NCBI GenBank assembly: GCA_019115665.1
Contig: DXDD01000036.1
Location: 1 to 64,000 of the forward strand
Direction: 5' to 3'
DNA length: 64,000 bases
DNA from: Candidatus Eisenbergiella pullistercoris
Lineage (GTDB): Bacteria; Bacillota; Clostridia; Lachnospirales; Lachnospiraceae
Position numbers and translations under genes: made by a program. Of the stretch, positions 27,492 through 36,956 are shown in pieces (within the stretch, counting starts at the first letter, position 1; each line of letters begins with the position of its first letter). The notes beneath the pieces are model-generated. The model was given only the letters and a program-made list of their open reading frames with translations. It was not told the DNA's origin and did no database searches.

Positions 27492-30167
27492 CTATTTCTC
27501 TTTTCTTTTAAAAATCAGAAGCGGGGCGAGCGCCGCCATGACGGCAAAGCCCATGGGATTGCAGGGATGGAACAGCCATTCCACCAGGCCTGCGGCGGCA
27601 AACGCCACAAAAACGGCCAGCGGAAGCGCCGCGTATTCATCCCGCTTCTCCTGTCTCCTGCGCAGCCGGTACAGATGATAATACGCGTAACGGAGCATCT
27701 GCACCAGAGTCGCGGCGCCCAGAAGGACAAACACCGCGCCGGTGATCAGCCCGTGATCGTGGATCACCTGCAGATAGGTATTGTGGGCATGGACGGACAG
27801 GCTCCCGTCCTCCAGAGGAACGCCCATCAGCTCGTGCCCCGTCAGGTTCCACTGAGCAATATATTTCTGAAACAAAGCAAACCGTCCGTTGGAAATATCG
27901 CCGCCCTCTTCCTCCTCCACAGGCCCGGAAGAAGCCCCGGCATCCGCCTGGCCCGCAGCCTGCGCGGCCTCCTCCGACGCCTGTGCGCCGTCCGCCTGCG
28001 CGGCCTCCGCCGGGTTCCCGGCCGTCTCATCCGCCGAGGCAGTCAGAGCGAAGGCCTCTTTCACAGCCGGGGCAGCCGTCCGCGTACCGGCAGGCGCAGC
28101 CCCGTCCGCGCCGCCCGTACCGGACGCATCGGCTGCTTCCGAAACGACGGCGGGCGTATCCGCCTGCGCCATAAAGGTATCCACGAATTCCCGCAGCACC
28201 CGGTGCTCGTCGCCGAAAATCTTTCCGTCAAAGCAGTAGGCAAACCGGGGAAAGGTGATGTAATTCTCGGAATCCGCCCGGTCCCCCTTATGGATGGCCC
28301 ACTCCGCCGGCTCCGCCTCCAGCTCAAACAGATACGGATCGTCATACAGCGGAGGGATCAGCCGCACCGCCGAATAGGTCACCGGAAAGGCCGCCAGCAC
28401 GATCAGGATCAGGATTCCCGTTTTGGCAAAAAAGGCTCCCGCCCGTTCCCGGTAACAGAAGAGGGATACGAACAGCCAGATCACAAGCCCCATCACGCCG
28501 GCCGCCAGATAGCCGGTCCGGGACAGGGTGAGGATCAGCAGGGAGGCCGCCATGCCGAACAGAAGGCCGGTACCCCACCAGGCGTAAAGCTTATGAGAAC
28601 GATGATAACGCATCAGGAGCCGCACCAGAAGGGCCGCGAGCACCAGCGTCAGGTAACAGGCCGTCACCGTCACCGTATGGAACACAAAATTATACCGGTA
28701 AAAATACCAGGTCCGAAACGGCCGTCTTGCCATCGCGAAGATCAGGGCGCAGACAAAGTTCAGGATGATCCCGTTGCAGAAGACCGCGCAGAACCGCTCC
28801 CTTCTCTCCCAGGCAAGGAAAAACAGGTACAGAAGGCCGAAGGCCGCCGCCAGATAGACGGGCCAGCCCCTGGTATTGCGAAACAGGATCAGAAGCGCCA
28901 GGAAGCCGGCAAGCAGCCCGCAGTAAACCGGGGAAAGCCTCCGCCATTCCGCCTTTTTCCTGACAAAGATCAGAACCAGCTGAATCAGCACCAGCCCGGC
29001 GATCACGAAAAGGACGGCGTTCTGCTGCGCCAGCCTGTCCTGCTCCGGCACGCCGCGGTACTGCAGCCAGTAAAACACGCCGGCCGCCGCGGAGATGACG
29101 GTCCAGATCAGGTTCCATATGGAAAAGAGCGCCTTCTTTTCACACATGGAAAGCAGCACCAGCCCCAGAAAGATCAGCACCTTCCGGTAGGCATAGGCCT
29201 GCTGCATATTATACATCGCGTTCATGTAATCGATACAGCCCCAGAGCGCGCCGGCCCAGAAGACCGTCTGCAGGGTATCCATTCCCCGATCCAGCAGATT
29301 TTCCCGCACGGTAAGAGTCAGCGGACGGATATCATCCCGCTTCGCATTCACCGCGTAGAAAAGGAGGGCCGCCAGAATGAGGATCCCGGCGCAGTACACC
29401 ATCTTGTCCGCCCGGACGCCCCCATAGTAATCGAAGATCAGCACGGCGGCGAGTCCGGCCGCCGTCCCCGCCGCGATCAGCGGATTGCCCACTGCCCGAA
29501 ACAGCCACTGCACTCTGACCTCCCGGCTCTTTTGGCCTCTTCCCGCCATTTTTTCCGTAAGCAGCACAAAAAAGCCGGCAAGCAGGGCGATCCCCGCTGT
29601 CAGCGCAGCCTTTGCCGGAAGGCTGAAAGGATCCGCATAGGTAAAGCGCATGAGGATGTTCTTCCCGATCTGCTCCTGCGTCCCGCCTTCCTTCACCAGA
29701 TAATAATTCCCGTAAACCGTCAGTCCCGATTCGCCGGTATTCTGCCAGCCCAGCGTCAGCTCCTCCTCCGGATGGCTGATCTGCCAGACGTAGGCTCTTC
29801 CCGCCTCTGTCTGAAACTCCACCGGAATGGTAAAAAATCCCGGAGCGCTGTAGGCATCCAGCGCCACGTTCCGGGAAAACAGCGTCTCTCCCAGATCATT
29901 GGAAACGGAAAAATTGACCACCTTCCGGGACAGATCGTTTTCCGCGAAAATGCTGATGCTTTTCAGATATCCGCCGTCCGCGAGGAAAACCTGCTGGATG
30001 CGGTCATCCGCTCCAACGGCTTCCGTCCATCCGGCCGTCGTCTGATTTCCCGCCACCGTCCGGACGCCGTCCAGGATCCCTGCGGGGCCAATAAGCAGGA
30101 TCAATATCGCCGCCCAGCACAGAATCGCGTATTCGATTGCCCGGCTTCTTTTCAGCTTTCTGTTCAT
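27492..30167 (-). CDS. O-antigen ligase/Wzy_C-like polytopic membrane protein
   Basis: Multiple TM segments and a large loop ending in LSVHAHNTYLQVIHDHGLITGAVFVLLG, the Wzy_C (O-antigen ligase/polymerase) signature. Confidence 0.75.
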   Translation of the reverse strand: MNRKLKRSRAIEYAILCWAAILILLIGPAGILDGVRTVAGNQTTAGWTEAVGADDRIQQVFLADGGYLKSISIFAENDLSRKVVNFSVSNDLGETLFSRNVALDAYSAPGFFTIPVEFQTEAGRAYVWQISHPEEELTLGWQNTGESGLTVYGNYYLVKEGGTQEQIGKNILMRFTYADPFSLPAKAALTAGIALLAGFFVLLTEKMAGRGQKSREVRVQWLFRAVGNPLIAAGTAAGLAAVLIFDYYGGVRADKMVYCAGILILAALLFYAVNAKRDDIRPLTLTVRENLLDRGMDTLQTVFWAGALWGCIDYMNAMYNMQQAYAYRKVLIFLGLVLLSMCEKKALFSIWNLIWTVISAAAGVFYWLQYRGVPEQDRLAQQNAVLFVIAGLVLIQLVLIFVRKKAEWRRLSPVYCGLLAGFLALLILFRNTRGWPVYLAAAFGLLYLFFLAWERRERFCAVFCNGIILNFVCALIFAMARRPFRTWYFYRYNFVFHTVTVTACYLTLVLAALLVRLLMRYHRSHKLYAWWGTGLLFGMAASLLILTLSRTGYLAAGVMGLVIWLFVSLFCYRERAGAFFAKTGILILIVLAAFPVTYSAVRLIPPLYDDPYLFELEAEPAEWAIHKGDRADSENYITFPRFAYCFDGKIFGDEHRVLREFVDTFMAQADTPAVVSEAADASGTGGADGAAPAGTRTAAPAVKEAFALTASADETAGNPAEAAQADGAQASEEAAQAAGQADAGASSGPVEEEEGGDISNGRFALFQKYIAQWNLTGHELMGVPLEDGSLSVHAHNTYLQVIHDHGLITGAVFVLLGAATLVQMLRYAYYHLYRLRRRQEKRDEYAALPLAVFVAFAAAGLVEWLFHPCNPMGFAVMAALAPLLIFKRKEK

Positions 30168-30177
30168 GACGTATTTT

Positions 30178-32145
30178 CTATCCTTTTTCCGACATCGTCG
30201 TATTAGTATAGCATAATTTTCCCTGGCTTACAACAAGTGCCAGGACAGGCAGCGCGAACCAGAGGATCAGCACATAGCGCACCAGGCTGGCGGGCCCAAG
30301 CAGAACGGTCAGCCAGTTCAGGCCCGCCGGGAGGAAGGCCGCGGCCGTCCGGAAGCTCCGGTTTCTGACAAGCAGTCCCGCTCCCGCCGCGTAGATCCAG
30401 AACAGAAAGCCCGGAGAAAACAGCATGGCCAGAACCGGGATCCGCTGCTGGAACAGCTCCAGGCTCATCCTCCGAAACAGGCCGTCCAGCCAGGGAAGGA
30501 GGCTTTTCCGCTGCCCCGGAAGCTCCGTTTCATAGCCGAAATAGGAGCTTTCCCCATAGGTAAAGGTAAACACCGTATTTCCCTCATAGCAGTCCAGCGC
30601 CGCGTCCGGATACCAGAAGCCGTAGGAGGTGAGAAGCCAGGCGTTCAGATAGGACGCAGGCGCTTTTTTCCCCACGTTCAGCCAGAGCTTCCAGAAGGAG
30701 GCGCTGTCCGCGGCATAGGCTTCGTTGTCAAAGGCGATCTTCACGTTGTCGCTGAGCTTTGGCGTATAGCGCAGAAGCGCTTCCTCCGGAAGATAGGAAA
30801 AAAGCGTTTCCTCCTCTTCCCGCGTGAAAGCCTCCGGACTCAGCGTCCAGGTCCGGGCCAGCTGCTGGATCGGAACGGTGAGCATCTCCTGGTTTTCCGA
30901 ATCCTGCGCATGGAAAACCGTCTTCAGCCCCGCGCTCGTTCCCAGCGAAAGAAGCAGGGCCGCAAGGCCGAAAAGCGCGGCCCGGATCCGCATCCTCTTT
31001 CCGGCAAGCGCCGCAAGGACCGGGATCAGAAGGATCAGGATATACAGGCCGTTATGGCGCATCAGAGCCATGAGCGCCATGCAGAGAGCCAGAAGGCCCA
31101 TTTTCTTTCCGTCTGCGAAAAAAGCTTCCTTCTCCTGCGCCGCCTGCAGAAGCAGCGCCGTCACCGCCAGCATCGCCGCCGAATACAGGGTATCCTTGGC
31201 GGAGCAGAGCACGTACATCTGGATTACCGGGAAAAAGGCAAAGTACAAAGTCCCTCCGGCCCGCAGCCAGAGCGGCGCACCTTTTTTTCTGAGAAGATCC
31301 GTCACCCAGGCAAACACAAAGGCCAGCACGGCCATCTGGAACAGCATGTAGCAGGCGATTCCCGCGTTATAGCTTCCGAACAGCTTATTGCCCGCGCTGA
31401 CGATCCCGCCCAGCAGGAGCACATGCAGGAGCGGATGATGCGTGGTAAACCGCCTCTGCGCCACCTGATTGAATTCCTCCTGGGCATCGTAAACGAAAAA
31501 GCCCGGCCATACCCCGAGGAGCACGATCCCCCAGACCAGCAGGAAAAGGAGGAAGACGATCAGCCGCCGCTTTCTCAAGGGCAGCCTCTCCCAGGCGGAA
31601 AGCAGGGAACGGATCCCGCCGTTCTGCGCTCCGGCAGGCTGCCCTTCGGCGGTCCGTCCTCCCGAAGGCTCCGGTCCGTTTCCCCCGGGCCCGCGCACGG
31701 CCGCCTTTCGGCCCGGTCCCCCGGCCCGTGCACACCGCTCCTGCCCCAGCCCGTACAGCCGTTCCAGCAGGGCGGCGAAGAACAGGGTCAGAACGGGCAG
31801 AGACACCCAAAGCCTCCAGTCCGTCAGAAGCAGATAGCCCTGCGCCTCCAGCCGGCTTCCAATCGCACAGGCCAGCACAAAGCCGAAGGAAAGAAGCAGC
31901 GTCGCGACGCTTCCCGCTCCCTGCCATCCCCGCTGCAGTCCGCGGCGCACCTGGGGAAAAGCAAGAAGGAATACCGTTACGGACAGAAAGCTGTTGGAAA
32001 AGCCCAAGCCGCGTCCCTCGGGAAGGAGCATCTGCGGCAGAAAGAGCACGCCTGCGAGCGTGACTGCGAGAGCGGGCAAAAGGCCGGCCGAAGCGGCTCC
32101 CTTCTCCGCCGGGAGCCCGCCGCTATTCTTCTTCGTCATCCTCAT
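30178..32145 (-). CDS. Large membrane protein (DUF6020-like, probable GT-C)
   Basis: Many TM helices; GVWPGFFVYDAQEEFNQVAQRRFTTHHPLLHVLLLGG typical of this family. Confidence 0.65.
   Translation of the reverse strand: MRMTKKNSGGLPAEKGAASAGLLPALAVTLAGVLFLPQMLLPEGRGLGFSNSFLSVTVFLLAFPQVRRGLQRGWQGAGSVATLLLSFGFVLACAIGSRLEAQGYLLLTDWRLWVSLPVLTLFFAALLERLYGLGQERCARAGGPGRKAAVRGPGGNGPEPSGGRTAEGQPAGAQNGGIRSLLSAWERLPLRKRRLIVFLLFLLVWGIVLLGVWPGFFVYDAQEEFNQVAQRRFTTHHPLLHVLLLGGIVSAGNKLFGSYNAGIACYMLFQMAVLAFVFAWVTDLLRKKGAPLWLRAGGTLYFAFFPVIQMYVLCSAKDTLYSAAMLAVTALLLQAAQEKEAFFADGKKMGLLALCMALMALMRHNGLYILILLIPVLAALAGKRMRIRAALFGLAALLLSLGTSAGLKTVFHAQDSENQEMLTVPIQQLARTWTLSPEAFTREEEETLFSYLPEEALLRYTPKLSDNVKIAFDNEAYAADSASFWKLWLNVGKKAPASYLNAWLLTSYGFWYPDAALDCYEGNTVFTFTYGESSYFGYETELPGQRKSLLPWLDGLFRRMSLELFQQRIPVLAMLFSPGFLFWIYAAGAGLLVRNRSFRTAAAFLPAGLNWLTVLLGPASLVRYVLILWFALPVLALVVSQGKLCYTNTTMSEKG
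30205..30233 (-). promoter_or_regulatory. Putative internal promoter at the 3' end of the DUF6020-like gene
   Basis: TTGTAA-N17-TATACT with extended TGC before the -10 on the minus strand; would drive 27492-30167 and genes beyond. Confidence 0.5.
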
Positions 32146-33091
32146 TTTTCACGATCTCCCGTATCACATACTGCGGCGCATTGTTCATGCAGATATACAT
32201 TCTTCCCACATACTCCCCGATCAGTCCCAGCATCAGCATCAGCATCCCGCCGATGAACACGATGGCCGACATCAGGGCGCTGAAGCCCACGGGAACCAGA
32301 GGGTTCACCAGCTTCTTGATGATGGTGTACACCCCGTAGAGAAAGCCCAGGGCCGCACAGCCCACGCCCACCATGGTGGCGATGCGGAGCGGCTTCTCGC
32401 TGAAGGAGGTAAATCCGTTGAACCAAAGGGAAAACAGCTTTCCCAGCGTGTAGCCCGATTCGCCCGCCCTCCGGTCATGGTGCTCCACTGTCACATTTTT
32501 GATGTTCTTTGTCGCCCTCAGCACCAGCCCGATCACATAGGGAAAAGCGTTCTGATAGCGCAGCATCTCGTCCACAATGAACCGCTTTGCCGCGAAAAAG
32601 CTGGAGATATACAGATCCTTAGGCTTTCCCAGCATGAAGCAGAGCATCCAGTCGTTGATGCGGCTGCCGAAATTGCGGAAGGCGTTGTGATGCTTGTGTT
32701 CATATTTTGCATACACCACGTCGCTCCCTTCCTCCAGGCCCTGCAGGAGATCGCCGATGGCCGAGGCCGGGGTCTGGCCGTCGTCGTCCAGACACACCAG
32801 AAGCTCTCCCTTTATCTGCCGGAAGCCCGCCATCAGCGCCGCGTGCTGCCCAAAATTCCGCGCCAGGTTCACGCCGGTGATATAGGGCTTCTCCTGACAG
32901 AGTCTGCGGATGGCCTCGAAGGTTCCGTCCGGCGAGCAGTCGTTGACCAGGACGATCTCGTAAGCATACCTTTCCTTTAATTTTTCCATTTCCCTGTCGA
33001 TATCCGCAACCACGCCCTCGATCATCGTCTCCGAGCGGTAGCAGGGGATCACAATGCTGACCAGCTTTTTCATTCCGTTTTCTTTCTCCAT
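32123..33091 (-). CDS. Glycosyltransferase family 2 (ArnC/GtrB/DPM-like)
   Basis: LVSIVIPCYRSETMIEGVV, EIVLVNDCSPDGTFEAI, NFGQHAALMAGF, LLVCLDDDGQTPASAI, two C-terminal TM helices. Confidence 0.93.
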   Translation of the reverse strand: MEKENGMKKLVSIVIPCYRSETMIEGVVADIDREMEKLKERYAYEIVLVNDCSPDGTFEAIRRLCQEKPYITGVNLARNFGQHAALMAGFRQIKGELLVCLDDDGQTPASAIGDLLQGLEEGSDVVYAKYEHKHHNAFRNFGSRINDWMLCFMLGKPKDLYISSFFAAKRFIVDEMLRYQNAFPYVIGLVLRATKNIKNVTVEHHDRRAGESGYTLGKLFSLWFNGFTSFSEKPLRIATMVGVGCAALGFLYGVYTIIKKLVNPLVPVGFSALMSAIVFIGGMLMLMLGLIGEYVGRMYICMNNAPQYVIREIVKNEDDEEE

Positions 33092-33631
33092 CTATCTGTT
33101 TTCCGGAAACAGGACAGCCATCAGGATCAGATCCCTCCGGCTTCCGTCCTCCTTTCTGATCTCATCCTTCAGAAGGGCTTCCCGGCGAAAGCCCGCTTTC
33201 TCATAGCTTCTCACCGCCGCCGTATTGTCCGCGAACACCCGCAGGGACAGCTTGTGAAGCTTCAGCACATCCCGGGCGAAGGCGACGGCCCCCTTTGCCG
33301 CCAGCGTGCCGTAGCCCTTTCCCGCCGCGTCCGCTTCGCCGATGAAGATCCCGTACTCGCCTTTTTCATTCTTCCGGTCGATATCCCGGATGTAAACGCT
33401 GCCCACCGGCCTGTCCGTCCCCGTCTCACAGAGGATGAACTGGACCACCTCTCCGGCGGCCACCCTGGTTTCCATCCAGTTCAGATGCCCCTGTCTGGTG
33501 AAGGGCCTCTGGTCGATGAAATTCCTCCTCACCCGGTCGGAATTGCGCCAGCTTATGATCCGGTCCGTATCCTCCAGGGTGATCGGCCGGAAATAAACCG
33601 GCCCGAGATCGATCCTTGCTTCCTTTTTCAT
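33092..33631 (-). CDS. GNAT family N-acetyltransferase (PseH-like)
   Basis: YFRPITLEDTDRIISWRNSDRVRRNFIDQRPFT..., KNEKGEYGIFIGEADAAGKGYGTLA, LRVFADNTAAVRSYEKAGF. Confidence 0.8.
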   Translation of the reverse strand: MKKEARIDLGPVYFRPITLEDTDRIISWRNSDRVRRNFIDQRPFTRQGHLNWMETRVAAGEVVQFILCETGTDRPVGSVYIRDIDRKNEKGEYGIFIGEADAAGKGYGTLAAKGAVAFARDVLKLHKLSLRVFADNTAAVRSYEKAGFRREALLKDEIRKEDGSRRDLILMAVLFPENR

Positions 33632-33668
33632 GCTTCCTTCCGCTCCTTTATGCCGGCAGCGCCGGGCC

Positions 33669-35759
33669 TCATCCGTCTCCTTCCAGCCGCCAGATATACA
33701 GGCTCCTTCCCTCTGCCGTGATCTCCTCCTCCGGCGTCAGGACGGCGCTCCTTCCCTGTTCTGCCAAAAGTCCTGTCAGCCAGCTCCAGTCCGTCTCCGG
33801 CTCTCCCACGAACCGGACGTTTTTCCCTTCCGAGACGGCCTGTCCCATGCTTTCATATCCAAAGGCGGCAAGCTTCTTTTCACTGTGCGGACTTTTGCAC
33901 AGCCAGCCGCCCAGAAGGTCATAATTTCCCGGGCGGGATTTTTCCGAAAACAGCTTCTCCGAAAAATCCACGGTTGACATCACATCCGCCAGGTACAGAA
34001 GCTCCCCGTGATCCTCATAATAGGAAAGGGCCGCCAGATTCACCGCGTTCACCTGCTGTCTGCGGAGGGACTCCGCCTGCGTGCGTTCCGCCTGTCCGGG
34101 AAGAAAGCAGATCCCCGCCGCCAGGCAGAACAGCGCTGCTGCCGCAGGCAGCGCCATCGAAAGCCTTCCATTCTCCGTGGGCAGAACAGCCGATGGCCTT
34201 CCGGCCGCCGCAGACGTCACGGCACGAGGTCTTTCCGTCCCGGCCAGAGGGCTTCCCGCCCCGGCCAGAAGTCTTTCCATCCCGGCCTGAGGGCTTCCCG
34301 CCCCGGCCCGAAATCCGCCGGCTATGGCGTCCAGAAGCAGCCAGCCAAGCAGGATCAGCTCGCAGAAATACAGGGGATGGCTGATCCGCTCCGGCACCCG
34401 CTCCCGCAGGATGAGATACATCCACAGGCCGCTTCGCACCGCGCCCAGAAGCAGAAGCTTCCAGAGGATGCCGGTCCGGCGGCCGGAACTGCCTTCCCGG
34501 CGGCCGGCGGCCGCGTCAGAAGTCCCCGTCTGCCCGACGCCGCCCTTTCTCCGCCGGAGCCGTCCGATCCATTCCCCTGCGGCCGCCGCGAGAAGCAGCG
34601 CCGCAAGCCCCGCTTCCGGAAGCAGCCAGGGAAGCTGGTCGTCCGGCACAATGGCGCGGTTGTTTCTCAGCCGCTGGATATAGAGCCACAGTCCTTCCGA
34701 AAGGCTGTGCGCAAAGGCTCCCTGCGTTTTTCTTCCATATGCCGCCACCTGTTCCATCACGGAGGCGTCGATGGCGTCGTCCGCCCCGTAGTTATAGTTG
34801 GAAAGCAGCTCGCACTGCTCCCGCGAAAGCCCCAGCGCTTCGTAGAAATCCCGGTTATCCTCCCAGGAACGAAGCCCGGCGCTGTAAAAATCATAGACCT
34901 CCGTTCTGGCATCGAACAGCCGCTCAAACGCCCGCCAGCCCGGATCCGAACAGGCCAGCCGGTCCGCCCCCAGGCAGACCAGAAGTCCCGCCGCGATCCA
35001 GCCGAAAAATCCCGCAAAGGCTGCGATCTTCTTTTTCGTGAAAACAGGGCGGCAGTCCGACCACTTCCAGATCCCCGCCACGCCCGCCAGCGGCAGAAGG
35101 AGAAGCCCCATCTCGCTTCGCAGGCAGAAGGCGAGCCAGAACAGAAGCGCCGCGGGCAGACACCGGAGCCAGAAGGAGACGGCGCTTTCTTCCTTTCCCG
35201 AAACCGCAAGGTTTCGTGGCACCGTCAGGAAATAAAAGACCGCCGCCGCCGCAAGGAGCCCCGCCGTCACCGTGTACTGGACGAATACCAGGTGGTACAG
35301 CAGGCAGACCGCCGCAAGCAGGGTTTCCAGAAAGCACAGCAGAAGCTTCTTCCAGACCAGGCAGGGCGGACAGCCCCCGCCGTCCTGTCCGGAGAGCGCC
35401 GGCGTTTCCCCGCCCGCGCGCGCCTCCAGCCAGAGAAGGCTCCGCCGCAGGATCAGGAAAACGCTCCCCGCCTGGCACAGCCAGAGAAAGGCCCCAAAGA
35501 CAGGCAGTCCCGGAAGCAGGCGGTACAGGCCCGCAAGCAGGGCGCCGAGCGGCCACAGAAGCTGAGCGGTCAGGGCCTCCGGCTCTCCGGTGTAGACGCC
35601 GGAGAGGATGTCCCGGATCAGCACATCGTCGTTCAGGTCATAATAATAATCCCAGGCCAGGCCCGCCGCGAGAAACAGGATCAGGCAGCAGAAGCCCGGG
35701 ATCAGCCAGTCTTCCCCTTTTTTCAGAAAGCCGGCGCATTTTCTCCGTTTAGCGTCCAT
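33669..35759 (-). CDS. Large polytopic membrane protein of unknown function
   Basis: Long ORF with many TM segments and YYYDLNDDVLIRDILSG near the N-terminus; good context and RBS. Confidence 0.6.
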   Translation of the reverse strand: MDAKRRKCAGFLKKGEDWLIPGFCCLILFLAAGLAWDYYYDLNDDVLIRDILSGVYTGEPEALTAQLLWPLGALLAGLYRLLPGLPVFGAFLWLCQAGSVFLILRRSLLWLEARAGGETPALSGQDGGGCPPCLVWKKLLLCFLETLLAAVCLLYHLVFVQYTVTAGLLAAAAVFYFLTVPRNLAVSGKEESAVSFWLRCLPAALLFWLAFCLRSEMGLLLLPLAGVAGIWKWSDCRPVFTKKKIAAFAGFFGWIAAGLLVCLGADRLACSDPGWRAFERLFDARTEVYDFYSAGLRSWEDNRDFYEALGLSREQCELLSNYNYGADDAIDASVMEQVAAYGRKTQGAFAHSLSEGLWLYIQRLRNNRAIVPDDQLPWLLPEAGLAALLLAAAAGEWIGRLRRRKGGVGQTGTSDAAAGRREGSSGRRTGILWKLLLLGAVRSGLWMYLILRERVPERISHPLYFCELILLGWLLLDAIAGGFRAGAGSPQAGMERLLAGAGSPLAGTERPRAVTSAAAGRPSAVLPTENGRLSMALPAAAALFCLAAGICFLPGQAERTQAESLRRQQVNAVNLAALSYYEDHGELLYLADVMSTVDFSEKLFSEKSRPGNYDLLGGWLCKSPHSEKKLAAFGYESMGQAVSEGKNVRFVGEPETDWSWLTGLLAEQGRSAVLTPEEEITAEGRSLYIWRLEGDG
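34229..34312. repeat. 42-bp in-frame tandem duplication within a membrane-protein gene
   Basis: GTCTTTCCGTCCCGGCCAGAGGGCTTCCCGCCCCGGCCAGAA / GTCTTTCCATCCCGGCCTGAGGGCTTCCCGCCCCGGCCCGAA. Confidence 0.85.
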
Positions 35760-36879
35760 AGAATTCCTTTACCCTGCCGCAGATCTCGCTCACCTGATCC
35801 CGCGTCAGCCCGTAATACAGAGGCAGGCGCAGAAGCCGCTCGCTCTCCTTCGTGGTGTAGCGGTCCTCCCCGTGGAACCGGCCGTACTTCAGGCCCGCGG
35901 GCGCGGAGTGCAGCGGCACATAATGGAACACAGCAAGAATGCCGTTCTTCTTCAGGAAATCGATCAGCGCCGTCCGCTCCGCCATATCCTTCGTCTTCAC
36001 ATAGAACATGTGCCCGTTCTGCTTACAGTGCTCCGGCACGTAAGGAAGCTCTACAATCCCCGCCTCCTGCAGGCAGGAAAGCTCTTCCCGGTACTGCTCC
36101 CAGACGGCAAGACGGGCGGCGGTAATCTGATCCGCCAGCTCCAGCTGGGCGTAGAGGTAGGCCGCGTTCAGCTCGCTGGGAAGGTAGCTGGAGCCGTAAT
36201 TCTGCCAGCGGTACTTATCCACCTGGCCGCGGTAATATTTGCTCCGGTCCGTCCCCTTTTCCCGGAAGATCTCCGCGTTCTCGATGTCCTCTTCATGGGC
36301 GAGGAGAAGCGCGCCGCCCTCTCCGGAGCTGACGTTCTTGGTCTCATGAAAGCTGAAGCAACCGAAATCGCCGATGGTTCCCAGCGCCCTGCCCTTATAT
36401 TCCGCCAGGATCCCCTGGGCCGCGTCCTCCACCACGAACAGGCCGTGCCGTTTCGCGATATCCATGATCTCGTCCATCTCACAGCCCACGCCGGCATAAT
36501 GGACCGGAACGATCCCCTTCGTTTTCTCCGTAATGGCGTCCTCGATCAGCTTCTCATCGATGTTCATGGTGTCCGGACGGATGTCTACAAACACCGGTAC
36601 CGCCCCCCGCAGCACGAAGGCGTCCGCGGCGGATACAAAATTGAAGGAGGGCATGATCACCTCGTCCCCCGGCCCTACGCCAGTAAGCAGCGCCGCCAGC
36701 TCCGTGGCGTGGGTGCAGGAGGTGGTGAGCAGGCATTTCTTCGTCCCCGTGCGCGATTCGATCCACTCGCTACACTTTTTCGTGAACGCTCCGTCGCCGC
36801 AGATCTTCTGGTTTTCCACCGCCTGCCTCATATATTCCATTTCTTTTCCCGTAAAGGGGGGTACGTTAAAATTGATCAT
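35749..36879 (-). CDS. dTDP-4-amino-4,6-dideoxygalactose transaminase-like (WecE/RffA family)
   Basis: INFNVPPFTGKEMEYM...GDEVIMPSFNFVSAADAFVLRGAVPVFVDIRPDTMNID...FHETKNVSSGEGGAL...FHYVPLHSAPAG. Confidence 0.92.
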   Translation of the reverse strand: MINFNVPPFTGKEMEYMRQAVENQKICGDGAFTKKCSEWIESRTGTKKCLLTTSCTHATELAALLTGVGPGDEVIMPSFNFVSAADAFVLRGAVPVFVDIRPDTMNIDEKLIEDAITEKTKGIVPVHYAGVGCEMDEIMDIAKRHGLFVVEDAAQGILAEYKGRALGTIGDFGCFSFHETKNVSSGEGGALLLAHEEDIENAEIFREKGTDRSKYYRGQVDKYRWQNYGSSYLPSELNAAYLYAQLELADQITAARLAVWEQYREELSCLQEAGIVELPYVPEHCKQNGHMFYVKTKDMAERTALIDFLKKNGILAVFHYVPLHSAPAGLKYGRFHGEDRYTTKESERLLRLPLYYGLTRDQVSEICGRVKEFYGR

Positions 36880-36956
36880 AAGCGTTTCCTTCCTTTTTCG
36901 TTCTGCCGGCCTTCCGCCGTCTTCCTTCCGCGTTCCGCCGTCCTGCAGCCGCGGTC

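Noticed and set aside
27486-30206. Long plus-strand ORF (906 aa) opposite the ligase-like gene
   Set aside because: Antisense shadow ORF of a GC-rich gene: His/Arg/Gln/Pro-rich translation without domains, while the minus strand encodes a plausible membrane protein.
34008-36125. Plus-strand 705-aa ORF
   Set aside because: Antisense shadow of the membrane protein and WecE-like genes; low-complexity basic translation.
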